A DNA stretch of 64,000 nt from DASSQJ01 sp963726295 (GCA_963726295.1 CAVSBW010000003.1:1-64000); one strand, 5' to 3'; positions 1 through 8,843 are shown, counted from the stretch's first letter. A program made the numbers and translations. Notes: a model not told the origin generated them from the letters alone.

Positions 1-48
1 ACCTATTCATTACGAGTGAATCGCTCTGGCCGACTGAGCTAAGGCGGC
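1..48 (-). tRNA. tRNA-Thr (anticodon CGU), 5' part only
   Basis: Read on the minus strand, the first 48 bases fold as the 5' half of a tRNA. There is an acceptor strand GCCGCCT, then TA, a D-arm beginning GCTCAG, and an anticodon arm with stem ATTCA/TGAAT around the loop CTCGTAA. The loop places CGT at positions 34-36, which reads the threonine codon ACG. The variable loop, T-arm and 3' acceptor strand lie before the window start. A tRNA-Thr beside holB/tmk/topA also fits actinobacterial gene order. Confidence 0.9.
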
Positions 49-138
49 AGGTCCGGCCGGGCCGGGCACCCGGCGAGTATAGGGAGTGAGGCGTGGCGTC
101 CGCGAATCCGGTCCGGGCCGGCCGGTACGGGGTGCCCC

Positions 139-1683
139 TCAGCAGCGCAGCCCGTCCTTCGGCACGGTGCCGTCGAGGTAGAAGCCGTCGACCGCGTCGT
201 CGACGCACTCGTCGGACCTGGTGTACGCAGTGTGGCCGTCGCCGTCGTAGGTGATGAGCGAGGCCTTGTCGAGCTGGTCGTGCAGGCGCACCGCCCACTC
301 GTAGGGCGTCGCCGGGTCGCGGGTGGTGCCGACCACGACGATGGGTGGCGCGCCGGCGGCGTGGACCTCGTGCGGCTCCCGCGAAGGCCCCACCGGCCAG
401 AAGCCGCAGGGCAGGGAGCTCCAGGTGAGGTACCGGCCCCAGGTGGGGGCCACCTCCGCCGCGGCATCGGCCATCGCCTCGCGCTCGGGGATCGACGACG
501 ACTCGGCCTGGTCGAGGCAGTTGACCGCGTGGATCGCCTCCATGATGTTGCCCGAGTAGGTACCGCCGGGGTTGCGGCCGGCGTACTGGTCCGCGAGCAG
601 CATCAGCGCGGTCCCGTCCCCGGCCATCGCGTCGGTCATCGCGTCGACGAGCGGGCGCCACAGGGACGTCGAGTACATCGCCTTGGCGATCCCCAGCGAT
701 GCCCATCCCTCCGTCACCGCCGGGAGCGAGGTGTCTCCCGTCCGCGCGATCGGCGCGGTGTCCAGACGGGCCAGGAAGTCGCGCAGGCCCTGCATCACCT
801 CATCGACCGTCGTCCCGAGCGGGCAGTCGCCCTGGCCGGCGCAGTACGCCGCCCAGCGCCTCGTGGCCTGCTCGAAGCCCTCGGCCTGCCCGACGTTGAC
901 CTCCTCCGAGGTCAGGTCGGGGGCGACGACGCCGTCGAGCACGAAGCGCCCGACCGTGTCGGGGAACAGGTCGGCGTACGTGGCGCCCAGCAGGGTGCCG
1001 TAGGACTTGCCGAGGTAGGTGAGCTTCTTCTCGCCGAGCGCGGCGCGCAGGACGTCGAGGTCACGGGCGACCTCCTCGGTCGAGACGTGCGCGAGCAGGG
1101 GCCCGGCGTTGGCGCCGCAGGCGCCGGCGAACCCGGCCGCCCGAGCGGCGTACGCCTTCTCCTCGGCCGGGTCGTCAGGGGTGGGGTCGGCGCCGAGGAA
1201 CGTGTCGAGCTCGCTGTCGCTGAGGCAGTCGATGGGTGCGGACCGGTCGACACCCCGAGGGTCGAAACCGACGACGTCGTACGCGTTCCGCACGCCGCGT
1301 CCGACGATGACGTCGGCGGCCCGCGCGTAGTCGACACCCGACGCACCGGGGCCGCCGGGGTTGACGACGAGCGAGCCGATCCGCTTCGACGGGCGGCGGG
1401 CGAGGACGCGGACGACGGCCAGGTCGATGGTTGCACCGTCCGGTGCGGCGTAGTCGACGGGAACGGTGAGGGTCGAGCACTCGGCACCGGAGCAGTCCGT
1501 CCACGTCAGGTGCTGGGTGTAGAAGCGGGCCAGGGCCTCGGAGCCCGGCGGGGGGCTCTGCGGGGTCACCGGGATCGATGGCCGCGGCCCCACGCTGTCG
1601 CGGACCTCGTCGACGATCGCGCAGCCGGCGAGCGCCGTCAGGACAGCGGTGAGCCCCGCGACGGCGGCGAGGCGACGGCTCAT
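139..1683 (-). CDS. alpha/beta hydrolase lipoprotein, TAP-like (tripeptidyl aminopeptidase family)
   Basis: A predicted secreted, lipid-anchored serine hydrolase of 514 residues. The N-terminus has two arginines, a hydrophobic stretch and a lipobox ending L-A-G-C near residue 20. The alpha/beta-hydrolase core shows an oxyanion-hole segment NPGGPG, the nucleophile elbow GKSYGT, and a C-terminal TAP-like lid region. The family cleaves N-terminal tri- or dipeptides or related amides; the substrate here is unknown. ATG at 1683 is preferred over ATG at 1692 because the box TAGTGT ends 7 bases before it, as in a leaderless promoter. It sits downstream of holB but 58 bases away, with its own probable promoter. 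Confidence 0.85.
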   Translation of the reverse strand: MSRRLAAVAGLTAVLTALAGCAIVDEVRDSVGPRPSIPVTPQSPPPGSEALARFYTQHLTWTDCSGAECSTLTVPVDYAAPDGATIDLAVVRVLARRPSKRIGSLVVNPGGPGASGVDYARAADVIVGRGVRNAYDVVGFDPRGVDRSAPIDCLSDSELDTFLGADPTPDDPAEEKAYAARAAGFAGACGANAGPLLAHVSTEEVARDLDVLRAALGEKKLTYLGKSYGTLLGATYADLFPDTVGRFVLDGVVAPDLTSEEVNVGQAEGFEQATRRWAAYCAGQGDCPLGTTVDEVMQGLRDFLARLDTAPIARTGDTSLPAVTEGWASLGIAKAMYSTSLWRPLVDAMTDAMAGDGTALMLLADQYAGRNPGGTYSGNIMEAIHAVNCLDQAESSSIPEREAMADAAAEVAPTWGRYLTWSSLPCGFWPVGPSREPHEVHAAGAPPIVVVGTTRDPATPYEWAVRLHDQLDKASLITYDGDGHTAYTRSDECVDDAVDGFYLDGTVPKDGLRC

Positions 1684-1741
1684 GCGGGGCACACTAAGCG
1701 AGCGTGCTGGGGAATCCCCTCAGCGCGAGGTCACGATGTCA

Positions 1742-2881
1742 TCACCGAGGAAGCCGCAGGTCGAGGGTCATCGCCTCGAGCGCCAGCTGGGGGGAGACGT
1801 TGGCACCGATCCGCTCGCGGGCCAGCCCGATCGCGTCCATGGCGCGCAGCAGCTGCTCGGCCTCGAACACCTCTGCGAGGCGCGTGACCACCTGCCGGCT
1901 GTCCTCGTTGACGAGCGCAGACCCCGCCCCGGTACGCAGCACGAGGGCATCGCGGTAGACCGAGAGGAGGTCGACGAGTGCACGGTCGAGGACGTCGCGG
2001 GTGAAGCGCGTCGCCCGTGACTTCTGCTCCCGCTCCAGCGCGTTCAGCTGCGAGCGCACGTGGGGCGGCTGGGTGCGGGCCGTCGGGTCGGCCCCGAGCA
2101 CCTCGAGCAGCCGGGTGCGCTCGGCGGCGTCGCGCTCCCCCGACGCCGCCCTCGACTCCTCGTCGGCGATCTTCACGAGGTCGGCGGCGGCCCCCATCGC
2201 CTCGCCCACCCCGGTGATGGCGGTGGCCATCGAGATGACGTCGTGGCGGCGGATGCGGGCGTGCTCGTCGCGGGCGAGCCGGCGGGCCAGACCCACGTGC
2301 GACTGGGCGGCCCGCGCGGCGTAGAGCGCCATCGGGTGGTCGACGCCGTCGCGGCGTACGAGCAGGTCGGCCACCGACTCCACCGACGGGGTGCGCAGCC
2401 GGATGTGCCGCGAGCGCGAGCGCAGCGTGATGATGACGTCCTCGACCGACGGGGCGCACAGCATCCACACCGTGCGGGGGGCCGGCTCCTCGAGAGCCTT
2501 GAGCAGGGCGTCGGCGGCGCGCTCGGTGAGACGGTCGGCGTCCTCGACGACGATGACGCGATAGCGCCCCACCGACGGCCGGTGCGCGGCGAGCGCGGCG
2601 AGGTCGCGTGCCTGCTCGACCTTGATCGACAGGCCCTCGGTTGCGATGAGGTCGACGTCGGCGTGGCTGCCCTCGATGGCGGTACGGCACTCCTTGCACT
2701 CACCGCACCCGCCCCGAGGACACAGCAGCGCGGCGGCGAAGGCGCGGGCGGCGGTGGACCGGCCCGATCCCGGCGGGCCCGTGAACAGCCAGGCGTGCGT
2801 CATCGCGGACTCGTCGGCGACCGCCCGCTCGAGGGTCTCGACGGCGCGCTCCTGGCCGACGACGTCGCGCCAGACGCTCAC
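1742..2881 (-). CDS. holB: DNA polymerase III subunit delta'
   Basis: Clamp-loader subunit that, with delta and gamma/tau, opens the beta clamp during replication. The 379-residue protein has an AAA+ fold: GQERAVETL near the start, a P-loop-like GPPGSGRST, a zinc-type cysteine cluster CPRGGCGECKEC, and a Walker-B-like VVEDADRL followed by LLKALEEP. The P-loop lysine is replaced by arginine, as expected for a delta' subunit that need not hydrolyse ATP. The start is GTG, overlapping the tmk stop by four bases (GTGA), so the two genes are probably translationally coupled. The tmk-holB pair near topA is standard in Actinobacteria. Confidence 0.95.
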   Translation of the reverse strand: MSVWRDVVGQERAVETLERAVADESAMTHAWLFTGPPGSGRSTAARAFAAALLCPRGGCGECKECRTAIEGSHADVDLIATEGLSIKVEQARDLAALAAHRPSVGRYRVIVVEDADRLTERAADALLKALEEPAPRTVWMLCAPSVEDVIITLRSRSRHIRLRTPSVESVADLLVRRDGVDHPMALYAARAAQSHVGLARRLARDEHARIRRHDVISMATAITGVGEAMGAAADLVKIADEESRAASGERDAAERTRLLEVLGADPTARTQPPHVRSQLNALEREQKSRATRFTRDVLDRALVDLLSVYRDALVLRTGAGSALVNEDSRQVVTRLAEVFEAEQLLRAMDAIGLARERIGANVSPQLALEAMTLDLRLPR

Positions 2882-3522
2882 GGCGCCACCGCAGCCCCGG
2901 GCCCGACCAGCCCGCTGCGCTCGAGCCGGTCGAGGACCTGGGTGTGCAGGGCGGCCGGGTCATCGGTGCCGTCCAGCACGAGGTAGCGCTCGGGGTGCCC
3001 GGCTGCCATCGCGAGGAAGTGCTGCCGGATGCTCGCGTGGAAGGCGTCGGCCTCGGACTCCAGCCGGTCATGGGTGTCGCCGCGGCGCCTGCGGCCCACC
3101 TCGGGGGCGACATCGACGACGACGGTGAGGTCGGGGACGAGGTCGTCGACCGCCCACATCTGCAGGTCGTGGACCTCGGCGGCGCCGAGGTCGCGGCCGG
3201 CGCCCTGGTAGGCGACCGAGGAGTCGGTGTACCGGTCCGTGAGCACGACCTCCCCGCGCGCGAGGGCCGGACGTACGAGCTGGTCGACGTGGTGCGCCTT
3301 GTCGGCGGCGAACAGCAGCGCCTCGGCCCGCGGCGAGACGTGGTCGCCGTGCAGGACGAGGTCGCGGATGGCGGCGCCGAGGTCGGTGCCGCCGGGTTGT
3401 CGGGTGACGACGACGGTCCGCCCCCGGGCACGCAACGCCTCGGCGAGGAGGGAGACCTGCGTGGACTTGCCGGCCCCGTCCCCGCCCTCGAAGGCGATGA
3501 ACACCCCGTCGGATCCGGTCAC
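2878..3522 (-). CDS. tmk: thymidylate kinase (dTMP kinase)
   Basis: Phosphorylates dTMP to dTDP for DNA synthesis. The 214-residue protein carries the P-loop FEGGDGAGKST at residues 11-21, the DRY-type motif LTDRYTDSSVAYQGAGR that binds the nucleotide base and phosphates, and a lid region rich in arginine (GRRRRGD). The length is typical of the family. The start codon is GTG. A TAGGCT box ends 6 bases upstream, indicating a leaderless promoter that would also transcribe holB. Convergent or intergenic space of about 60 bases separates it from the MerR gene. Confidence 0.96.
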   Translation of the reverse strand: MTGSDGVFIAFEGGDGAGKSTQVSLLAEALRARGRTVVVTRQPGGTDLGAAIRDLVLHGDHVSPRAEALLFAADKAHHVDQLVRPALARGEVVLTDRYTDSSVAYQGAGRDLGAAEVHDLQMWAVDDLVPDLTVVVDVAPEVGRRRRGDTHDRLESEADAFHASIRQHFLAMAAGHPERYLVLDGTDDPAALHTQVLDRLERSGLVGPGAAVAP

Positions 3523-3583
3523 GGCGCCAGCCTAGGGGCAGCACCCGACGACCGTCCCCTCGCGTCGGCGGTCGTCGCGGCGG

Positions 3584-4375
3584 TCAGCCCGCCTCGTGCC
3601 GGTCGGCGTTCGCGTGCACGGCGTCGTGCACGTACTGCGCCAGCCCGGGCGCGAGGTCCTCGTAGGTCTTCGTGAACCGCGGGTCGGCCAGGTACATGTC
3701 GGCAAGGCCCCGGTGGAAGTCGTGGGACACGTCGTAGAAGCGGTCGTGGATGTGGCGGCGGTGGGCCTCCGCGGCATCCATCGCGGCCTCCGACGTCGCC
3801 GGCTCCCCGGATTCCAGGGCGGCGACGAGGGCGGCGTTGACCGCGTCCTGCTCCTCCTTGACCTCGGCCCAGTCGGCCTTGGTGTACCTGCTGGTCCGGG
3901 CCTGCGACTGCGTCCAGGCGTCACTCTCGCCCCAGCGCTCCTGCGCCTCGGCCTGGTACTCCTCGTCGTAGCTCTTGCCGAAGAGCTCCTTGAGATCCTC
4001 GGTGGTGGCGGGCTGCTCGTTCATCTCTCTCTCCAGTGCTCGGTCGATGGCCGTGACGAGCTCCTCGAGCTCACCCAGCCGGGACACGACCGCGGCGCGC
4101 TGCCGCTGCAGGTGCTCCAGGGCGCTGCCGTCACCGTCGAGCAGGGCCCGCACCTCGTCGAGGGGAAGGCCGAGCCGGCGGTACGTGACGACCGTGGAGA
4201 GCCGGGACAGGTCCGCGTCGGTGTAGATGCGGTACCCGGCGTGCGTGCGCTCGCTCGGGACGACGAGGCCGACCTCGTCGTAGTGGTGCAGCGTGCGCAC
4301 CGTGACGCCGAAGGTCTCGGCCACCTGCCCGACGGTGAGCTCCACACGGTCAGTGTGCTGGCGCGTCGTGGTCAT
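3584..4375 (-). CDS. MerR-family regulator with C-terminal TipAS drug-sensing domain
   Basis: A 263-residue transcriptional activator of the TipA type. Residues 14-80 form the MerR winged helix (LTVGQVAETFGVTVRTLHHY, GYRIYTDADL, RLGLPLDEVRALL). Then follow a coiled-coil dimer helix with repeated E-L-E, and from about residue 130 a TipAS domain (KELFGKSYDEEY, W/Y-rich helices, FYDVSHDFHRGLADMYLADPRF). TipAS domains bind thiopeptides or other cyclic compounds in Streptomyces; the ligand here is unknown. ATG at 4375 is preferred over an upstream GTG because a MerR-type promoter ends 6 bases before it (separate entry). Probably autoregulated; no other obvious target lies beside it. Confidence 0.93.
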   Translation of the reverse strand: MTTTRQHTDRVELTVGQVAETFGVTVRTLHHYDEVGLVVPSERTHAGYRIYTDADLSRLSTVVTYRRLGLPLDEVRALLDGDGSALEHLQRQRAAVVSRLGELEELVTAIDRALEREMNEQPATTEDLKELFGKSYDEEYQAEAQERWGESDAWTQSQARTSRYTKADWAEVKEEQDAVNAALVAALESGEPATSEAAMDAAEAHRRHIHDRFYDVSHDFHRGLADMYLADPRFTKTYEDLAPGLAQYVHDAVHANADRHEAG

Positions 4376-4381
4376 GTCACC

Positions 4382-4412
4382 ACCGTGACGCCTCACGCCG
4401 CGTGAGGGTCAA
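4382..4412 (-). promoter_or_regulatory. MerR-type promoter/operator of the TipA-like regulator
   Basis: On the minus strand the -35 element TTGACC and the -10-like CACGGT are separated by 19 bases instead of the usual 17. The spacer contains the perfect inverted repeat CCTCAC-GCGGC-GTGAGG (4391-4407). An over-long spacer with a central dyad is the classical MerR-family arrangement, in which the activator untwists the DNA. Six bases separate the -10 from the ATG, so the message may be leaderless. The role is inferred; the spacing and dyad are seen directly. Confidence 0.75.
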
Positions 4413-4514
4413 GCCCGTTCCCCGAACGGGTTTTTCGCCTCCGGCGAGAAACCCCGCCCACGCACCGGAACCGTTCCGAGGCGACGGACGGGTTTCTCGC
4501 CTGCGGCGAGAAAC
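4408..4514. repeat. pair of extragenic palindromes (GGTTTCTCGCC / GGCGAGAAACC type)
   Basis: The gap between the MerR gene and the SCP2-like gene holds two near-identical hairpins: GGGTTTTTCGCC-tcc-GGCGAGAAACCC (4428-4455) and GGGTTTCTCGCC-tgc-GGCGAGAAAC (4490-4514). They are preceded by a CCCGTTC/GAACGGG stem with a T5 run on the plus strand (about 4413-4435). Related sequence recurs near 40.2 kb and 58.4 kb. They may act as transcription terminators, REP-like elements, or both. Confidence 0.6.
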
Positions 4515-4525
4515 TTGTCGCGGGG

Positions 4526-4972
4526 TCAGCGGGGGGACTCGAACCAGTTCGCGAGGCCGGTGGCCAGGCCCACGTCGCCGCGGGCCTTGATCTTGCCCAT
4601 CATGAACATCATCGCCGGGTTGCCCGCGCCGGTGATGAGCCCCAGGAACTCCGCGGGACCCATCATCAGCGACAGGTCCGGCGCCGCCGTGGGGTGCTTG
4701 TCGATGGTGCACTCGCCGTCCTGGACCACCACGGCGTAGGTGTCCGACCCACCGTCGGGGCCTCCGGTGATGCGGAAGTCGATGCGGGCACTGCGCCCGG
4801 CGGCCTTCTCCGGCCGGAACTGCTGCGGGAAGCGCGCGAAGACGCTGTCGAGCAGGGCCTCGCGGTGCTCGCCGGCGAAGTCGTTCGCGATCTCCTTGTC
4901 GGAGGTGCGCTTCACGAGCGCGACGAAGTCCGCGGCGGGGAGTCCGTGCAGGGTCTGCGGGTCGATGGCCAT
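4526..4972 (-). CDS. SCP2 sterol-binding-like domain protein
   Basis: A 148-residue soluble protein with the features of a stand-alone SCP-2 sterol-carrier domain. It has a helical N-terminus, then DFRITGGPDGGSDTYAVVVQDGECTI, a conserved PDLSLMMGPAEFLGLITG segment, and a helix NPAMMFMMGKIKARGD that forms the lipid tunnel in the family. The final residues IKARGDVGLATGLANWF are typical. No signal peptide is seen. ATG at 4972 gives the family-length protein; an upstream TTG would add twelve unlikely residues. The family binds sterols, fatty acids or CoA esters, but the bacterial ligand is usually unknown, and so is this one. Confidence 0.82.
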   Translation of the reverse strand: MAIDPQTLHGLPAADFVALVKRTSDKEIANDFAGEHREALLDSVFARFPQQFRPEKAAGRSARIDFRITGGPDGGSDTYAVVVQDGECTIDKHPTAAPDLSLMMGPAEFLGLITGAGNPAMMFMMGKIKARGDVGLATGLANWFESPR

Positions 4973-5057
4973 GCCGTCGAACGTACTGGCGGGTAACACC
5001 CCTGGCAAGTGGCGGCGCCCACCCCGAAGGCCGCGCCCCGCGGCCCGCGGCCGGTCG

Positions 5058-7796
5058 TCAGGCCTTCTTCGCGGCCCGGCCGCCGGACTTCTTCGCCGTC
5101 GACTTCGTGGCGGTCCGCTTCCGCGCGGTCTTCTTGGCCGGCCCCCGTGCCCGCTTGTCGGCGAGCAGCTCGTACCCGCGCTCGGGCGTGAGCTTCTCGG
5201 GGTCGTCGTCCTTGCGCAGGGTCGCGTTGGTCTCGCCGTCGGTCACGTAGGGCCCGAAGCGGCCGTCCTTGACCACCACCGGCTTCCCCGACACCGGGTC
5301 GTTGCCGAGCTCGGCGAGCGGCGGCTTGGCCGCGGCGCGCCCGCGTTGCTTGGGCTGGGCGTAGATCGCGAGCGCCTCCTCGAGCGTGATGTCGAAGAGC
5401 TGCTGCTCGGAGGTGATCGAGCGCGAGTCGGTGCCCTTCTTCAGGTACGGCCCGTACCGCCCGTTCTGTGCCGTGATCTCCTCGCCCGACTCCGGGTCGG
5501 CACCGACCACGCGAGGCAGCGAGAGCAGCCGCAGGGCAGTCTCGAGGTCGACGGTGGCGAGGTCCATGTCGGCGAACAGGGACGCCGTGCGCGGCTTCAC
5601 CTTGTTCTTGCCACTGCCCTGCTGGTCCTCGGGGATCACCTCGGTGACGTACGGGCCGTAACGGCCGGCCTTGGCCACGACGTCACGGCCGGTGCCGGGG
5701 TCCTGCCCGAGCACGCGCCCGTCGTCCGCCGCCTGGTCGAGCAGCGCACGCGCCATCGCGGGCGTCAGCTCGTCCGGCGGCACGTCGTCGGTGATGGACG
5801 CCCGGCGCGGCTGGGTCTCACCGGAGGAGGCTGCCTCGGCATCGGTGACCTCGCCGGTGCGCGGGTCGACCCCGGCGGGCACGACCTCCTCGACGTACGG
5901 TCCGTAGCGGCCCACCCGCACGACGATGCCGTCGCCGATCTCGATGGTGGAGATGGCCCGCGCGTCGATGTCGCCGAGGTCCTCGACGAGGTGGCGCAGG
6001 CCCTCGCCCGAGGTGGCCTCGTCGCCGAAGTAGAAGCGCTTGAGCCACGCCACCCGCTGCTCGTCCCCTCGCGCGATCGCGTCGAGGTCCTCCTCCATCG
6101 TCGCGGTGAAGTCGTAGTCGACGAGGCGCCCGAAGTGCTCCTCCATGAGCCGGGTCACCGCGAAGGCGAGCCAGGACGGAACGAGGGCCGAGCCCTTGGT
6201 GCTGACGTACCCGCGGTCCTGGATGGTGCCGATGGTCGAGGCGTAGGTGGAGGGACGGCCGATGCCGCGCTCCTCCATCGCCTTGACCAGTGTGGCCTCG
6301 GTGTAGCGCGCGGGCGGCGAGGTCTCGTGACCGCCGGCCTCGGCGCGCCGGACGTCCAGCTCGCGCCCGGCACCGAGCGGGGGCAGGCGGCGTTCCTCGT
6401 CGTCGCGGCCACGCGACCCGGCGTCGTCCCGGCCCTCCTCGTAGGCGGCGAGGAATCCACGGAAGGTGATGACCGTGCCGCTGGCCGACATCTCGACCTC
6501 GCGGGCGGGGGCGTTCTCGGGCAGCGTGGCGGCCAGGCGCACGGACGCAGTCGAGCCGCGGGCGTCGGCCATCTGGGAGGCGACGGTACGCATCCAGATC
6601 AGCTCGTAGAGGCGGTACTCCTCGCCGCGCAGCTCGCCCTCGACCTGCTTGGGGGTGCGGAAGCGGTCCCCGGCGGGGCGGATCGCCTCGTGCGCCTCCT
6701 GTGCGTTCTTGACCTTCTTCTCGTACCGGCGCGGGGCGTCGGGCACGGAGGCGGCCCCGTACATGTCGCGCGCCTGCTGGCGGGCAGCCGAGACCGCGGT
6801 GTCCGACAGGGCCGTGCTGTCGGTCCGCATGTAGGTGATGTAGCCGTTCTCGTAGAGCCGCTGTGCGACCCGCATCGCGTTGCGGGAGTTGAGCCGCAGC
6901 TTTCGCGAGGCCTCCTGCTGGAGCGTGCTGGTCGTGAACGGAGCACTCGGCCGGCGTGTGTACGGCTTCTCGGTGACCTCGGCGACCGTGACGCGGACGG
7001 TGCGCAGCGCGTCGGCGATGCCGGTGGCGCGCTCCTCGTCCAGCTGCACCGCGCGGTCGCCCTTGAGCCGGCCGTCGTCGGCGAAGTCGCGGCCGGTGGC
7101 CACCTTCTTGCCGTCGACACCGGTGAGGCGGGCGGTGAACAGGTCGGCGTCGGCGCCCGGGGTGACGTCGGCCTCGACGTCCCAGTACGAGGCGCGGACG
7201 AAGGCCATCCGGGCGCGCTCGCGCTCGACGACCATCCGGGTCGCGACCGACTGGACGCGGCCGGCCGACAGCTTCGGGGCCACCTTGCGCCAGAGCACCG
7301 GCGAGACCTCGTAGCCGTAGAGACGGTCGAGGATGCGCCGGGTCTCCTGGGCGTCGACGAGGGCGACGTTGATGTCGCGGGTCTGGTTGGCCGCACGCTG
7401 GATGGCCTCGCGGGTGATCTCGTGGAACACCATCCGCTTGACCGGGATCTTGGGCTGGAGCGTCTCGTAGAGGTGCCACGCGATGGCCTCGCCCTCGCGG
7501 TCCTCATCAGTGGCGAGGTAGAGCTCGTCGGCGTTCTTGAGGAGCGCCTTGAGCTCGCGAACCTTCTTCTTCTTGTCCGCGTCGACGACGTAGTAGGGAT
7601 CGAAGTCGTCGTCGATGTTGATGCCGAACTTCCCGAATGGGCCCTTCTTGATGTCCGCCGGCATCTCGCTCGGCGTCGGGATGTCGCGGATGTGCCCCAC
7701 CGAGGCCTCGACGTCCCAGTCCTTGCCGAGGTAGCCCGCGATGGTCCGCGCCTTCGCGGGGGACTCGACGATGACGAGCTTGCGCCCGGATGCCAT
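5058..7796 (-). CDS. topA: DNA topoisomerase I (type IA)
   Basis: Relaxes negative supercoils by a 5'-phosphotyrosyl intermediate. The 912-residue protein begins with a TOPRIM domain (KLVIVESPAKARTIAGYLG; the acidic DEDREGEAIAWHL triad about 110 residues in). It carries the active-site tyrosine at about residue 322 in ITYMRTDST, a position close to Tyr319 of E. coli. The C-terminal third holds at least four FGPYV/YGPYV topo-C repeats without zinc cysteines, then a lysine/alanine-rich tail (KKTARKRTATKSTAKK), both typical of actinobacterial TopA. The tail is needed for processive relaxation in mycobacteria. ATG at 7796 starts exactly at MASGRKLVIVES; longer in-frame sequence is not conserved in style. 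Confidence 0.97.
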   Translation of the reverse strand: MASGRKLVIVESPAKARTIAGYLGKDWDVEASVGHIRDIPTPSEMPADIKKGPFGKFGINIDDDFDPYYVVDADKKKKVRELKALLKNADELYLATDEDREGEAIAWHLYETLQPKIPVKRMVFHEITREAIQRAANQTRDINVALVDAQETRRILDRLYGYEVSPVLWRKVAPKLSAGRVQSVATRMVVERERARMAFVRASYWDVEADVTPGADADLFTARLTGVDGKKVATGRDFADDGRLKGDRAVQLDEERATGIADALRTVRVTVAEVTEKPYTRRPSAPFTTSTLQQEASRKLRLNSRNAMRVAQRLYENGYITYMRTDSTALSDTAVSAARQQARDMYGAASVPDAPRRYEKKVKNAQEAHEAIRPAGDRFRTPKQVEGELRGEEYRLYELIWMRTVASQMADARGSTASVRLAATLPENAPAREVEMSASGTVITFRGFLAAYEEGRDDAGSRGRDDEERRLPPLGAGRELDVRRAEAGGHETSPPARYTEATLVKAMEERGIGRPSTYASTIGTIQDRGYVSTKGSALVPSWLAFAVTRLMEEHFGRLVDYDFTATMEEDLDAIARGDEQRVAWLKRFYFGDEATSGEGLRHLVEDLGDIDARAISTIEIGDGIVVRVGRYGPYVEEVVPAGVDPRTGEVTDAEAASSGETQPRRASITDDVPPDELTPAMARALLDQAADDGRVLGQDPGTGRDVVAKAGRYGPYVTEVIPEDQQGSGKNKVKPRTASLFADMDLATVDLETALRLLSLPRVVGADPESGEEITAQNGRYGPYLKKGTDSRSITSEQQLFDITLEEALAIYAQPKQRGRAAAKPPLAELGNDPVSGKPVVVKDGRFGPYVTDGETNATLRKDDDPEKLTPERGYELLADKRARGPAKKTARKRTATKSTAKKSGGRAAKKA

Positions 7797-7905
7797 GTGT
7801 ACCTGCCTGTCCGTCCCCACGTGCAGCGGATTCGTCGCTGCTCCGACGTGGCAACGGGACCGACGGTAACGCCACGAGTGTCGGATCGCGCAACCGAACC
7901 CCGCG

Positions 7906-7937
7906 TCGCAGGTAGTTGAATGTTTGACTACCTGCGA
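7906..7937. promoter_or_regulatory. perfect inverted repeat, probable operator of the dioxygenase gene
   Basis: The arms TCGCAGGTAGT (7906-7916) and ACTACCTGCGA (7927-7937) are perfect 11-base complements around a 10-base AT-rich spacer containing TTGAATGTTTGA. The site lies in the 182-base gap between topA and the dioxygenase gene, about 40 bases before the latter's start. Size and spacing suit a dimeric repressor such as a MarR or HxlR protein. No such regulator is encoded nearby, so the binder is unknown. The AT-rich core contrasts with the GC-rich surroundings. Confidence 0.6.
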
Positions 7938-7978
7938 CTGCCCTGTCACAATCGTGGTCTCGACGAAGGAGGGCCGCG

Positions 7979-8779
7979 ATGACCTCGCCCGCCACGGAGC
8001 GGATGCCCGTGCTGTATCTCAGCCACGGAGCGCCGCCGCTGGCGGACGACACCACCTGGACGGCCGAGCTCGCCGCCTGGTCGCGCGACCTGCCCCGGCC
8101 GAGCAGCATCCTGATGGTCTCGGCCCACTGGGAGCAGGCGCCCGTGTCGGTGTCGGCGACCTCGGGTGAGGCCCCCCTCGTCTACGACTTCTGGGGCTTC
8201 CCCCAGCGCTACTACGAGGTCACCTACGACGCGCCGGGCGCCCCGGAGTTGGCGGGGTCGGTGGCCGGCCTGCTCGGGTCGACCGGCGAGACGCTGCACC
8301 AGGACCCGCGCCGCGGACTGGACCACGGGGCGTACGTGCCGCTGGTCGAGATGATCCCCGACGCCGACGTGGCGGTGCTCCAGCTGTCGATGCCGACCCT
8401 CGAGCCGCAGCGCCTCTTCGACCTCGGCCGGGCGCTCGCGCCGCTGCGCGACGAGGGGGTCCTCGTCGTGGGCTCGGGCTTCACGACGCACAACCTGCGG
8501 TGGTTCAACCCGGCGGACGGCCCCGACGGCACCCCGCCGACCCCGTCGTCCGAGTTCGACCACTGGGCGGCCGAGGCCGTGGGACGCGGCGACGTCGACG
8601 CCGTCCTCGACTTCCTCTCCCGGGCGCCAGCCGCGCGGGAGGCGCACCCGCGCACCGAGCACTGGGCGCCGCTGTACGTCGCGCTCGGCGTGGCCGCCGC
8701 GGACGGCGATGCCACCGGCTCGAGCGTCATCGACGGCTTCTGGTACGGACTCAGCAAGCGCTCCTGGCAGTTCTCCTGA
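7979..8779 (+). CDS. class III extradiol dioxygenase, DODA/YgiD type
   Basis: A 266-residue LigB-fold non-haem dioxygenase. Metal ligands are visible in LSHGAPPL (His16) and SAHWE (second His), with the DHGAYVPL motif near residue 118 and a third candidate histidine in GFTTHNLRWF. The length and the motifs match the 4,5-DOPA dioxygenase/YgiD group, which opens catechol rings in front of the two hydroxyls; in most bacteria the natural substrate is not known. The ATG has a strong ribosome site (AAGGAGG, 7 bases before). A perfect inverted repeat upstream suggests repressor control, perhaps induction by a phenolic compound. Confidence 0.88.
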   Translation: MTSPATERMPVLYLSHGAPPLADDTTWTAELAAWSRDLPRPSSILMVSAHWEQAPVSVSATSGEAPLVYDFWGFPQRYYEVTYDAPGAPELAGSVAGLLGSTGETLHQDPRRGLDHGAYVPLVEMIPDADVAVLQLSMPTLEPQRLFDLGRALAPLRDEGVLVVGSGFTTHNLRWFNPADGPDGTPPTPSSEFDHWAAEAVGRGDVDAVLDFLSRAPAAREAHPRTEHWAPLYVALGVAAADGDATGSSVIDGFWYGLSKRSWQFS

Positions 8780-8843
8780 CCCGACACCGGAGGCTGCGGA
8801 CGGGGCCTCGTCACCTGTCACCCGTCGGCGGCACACTGGGCCC

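Noticed and set aside
4740..7919. A 1059-codon open frame on the plus strand opposite topA.
   Set aside because: It mirrors topA codons, is low-complexity and matches no known protein; a GC-skew artefact.
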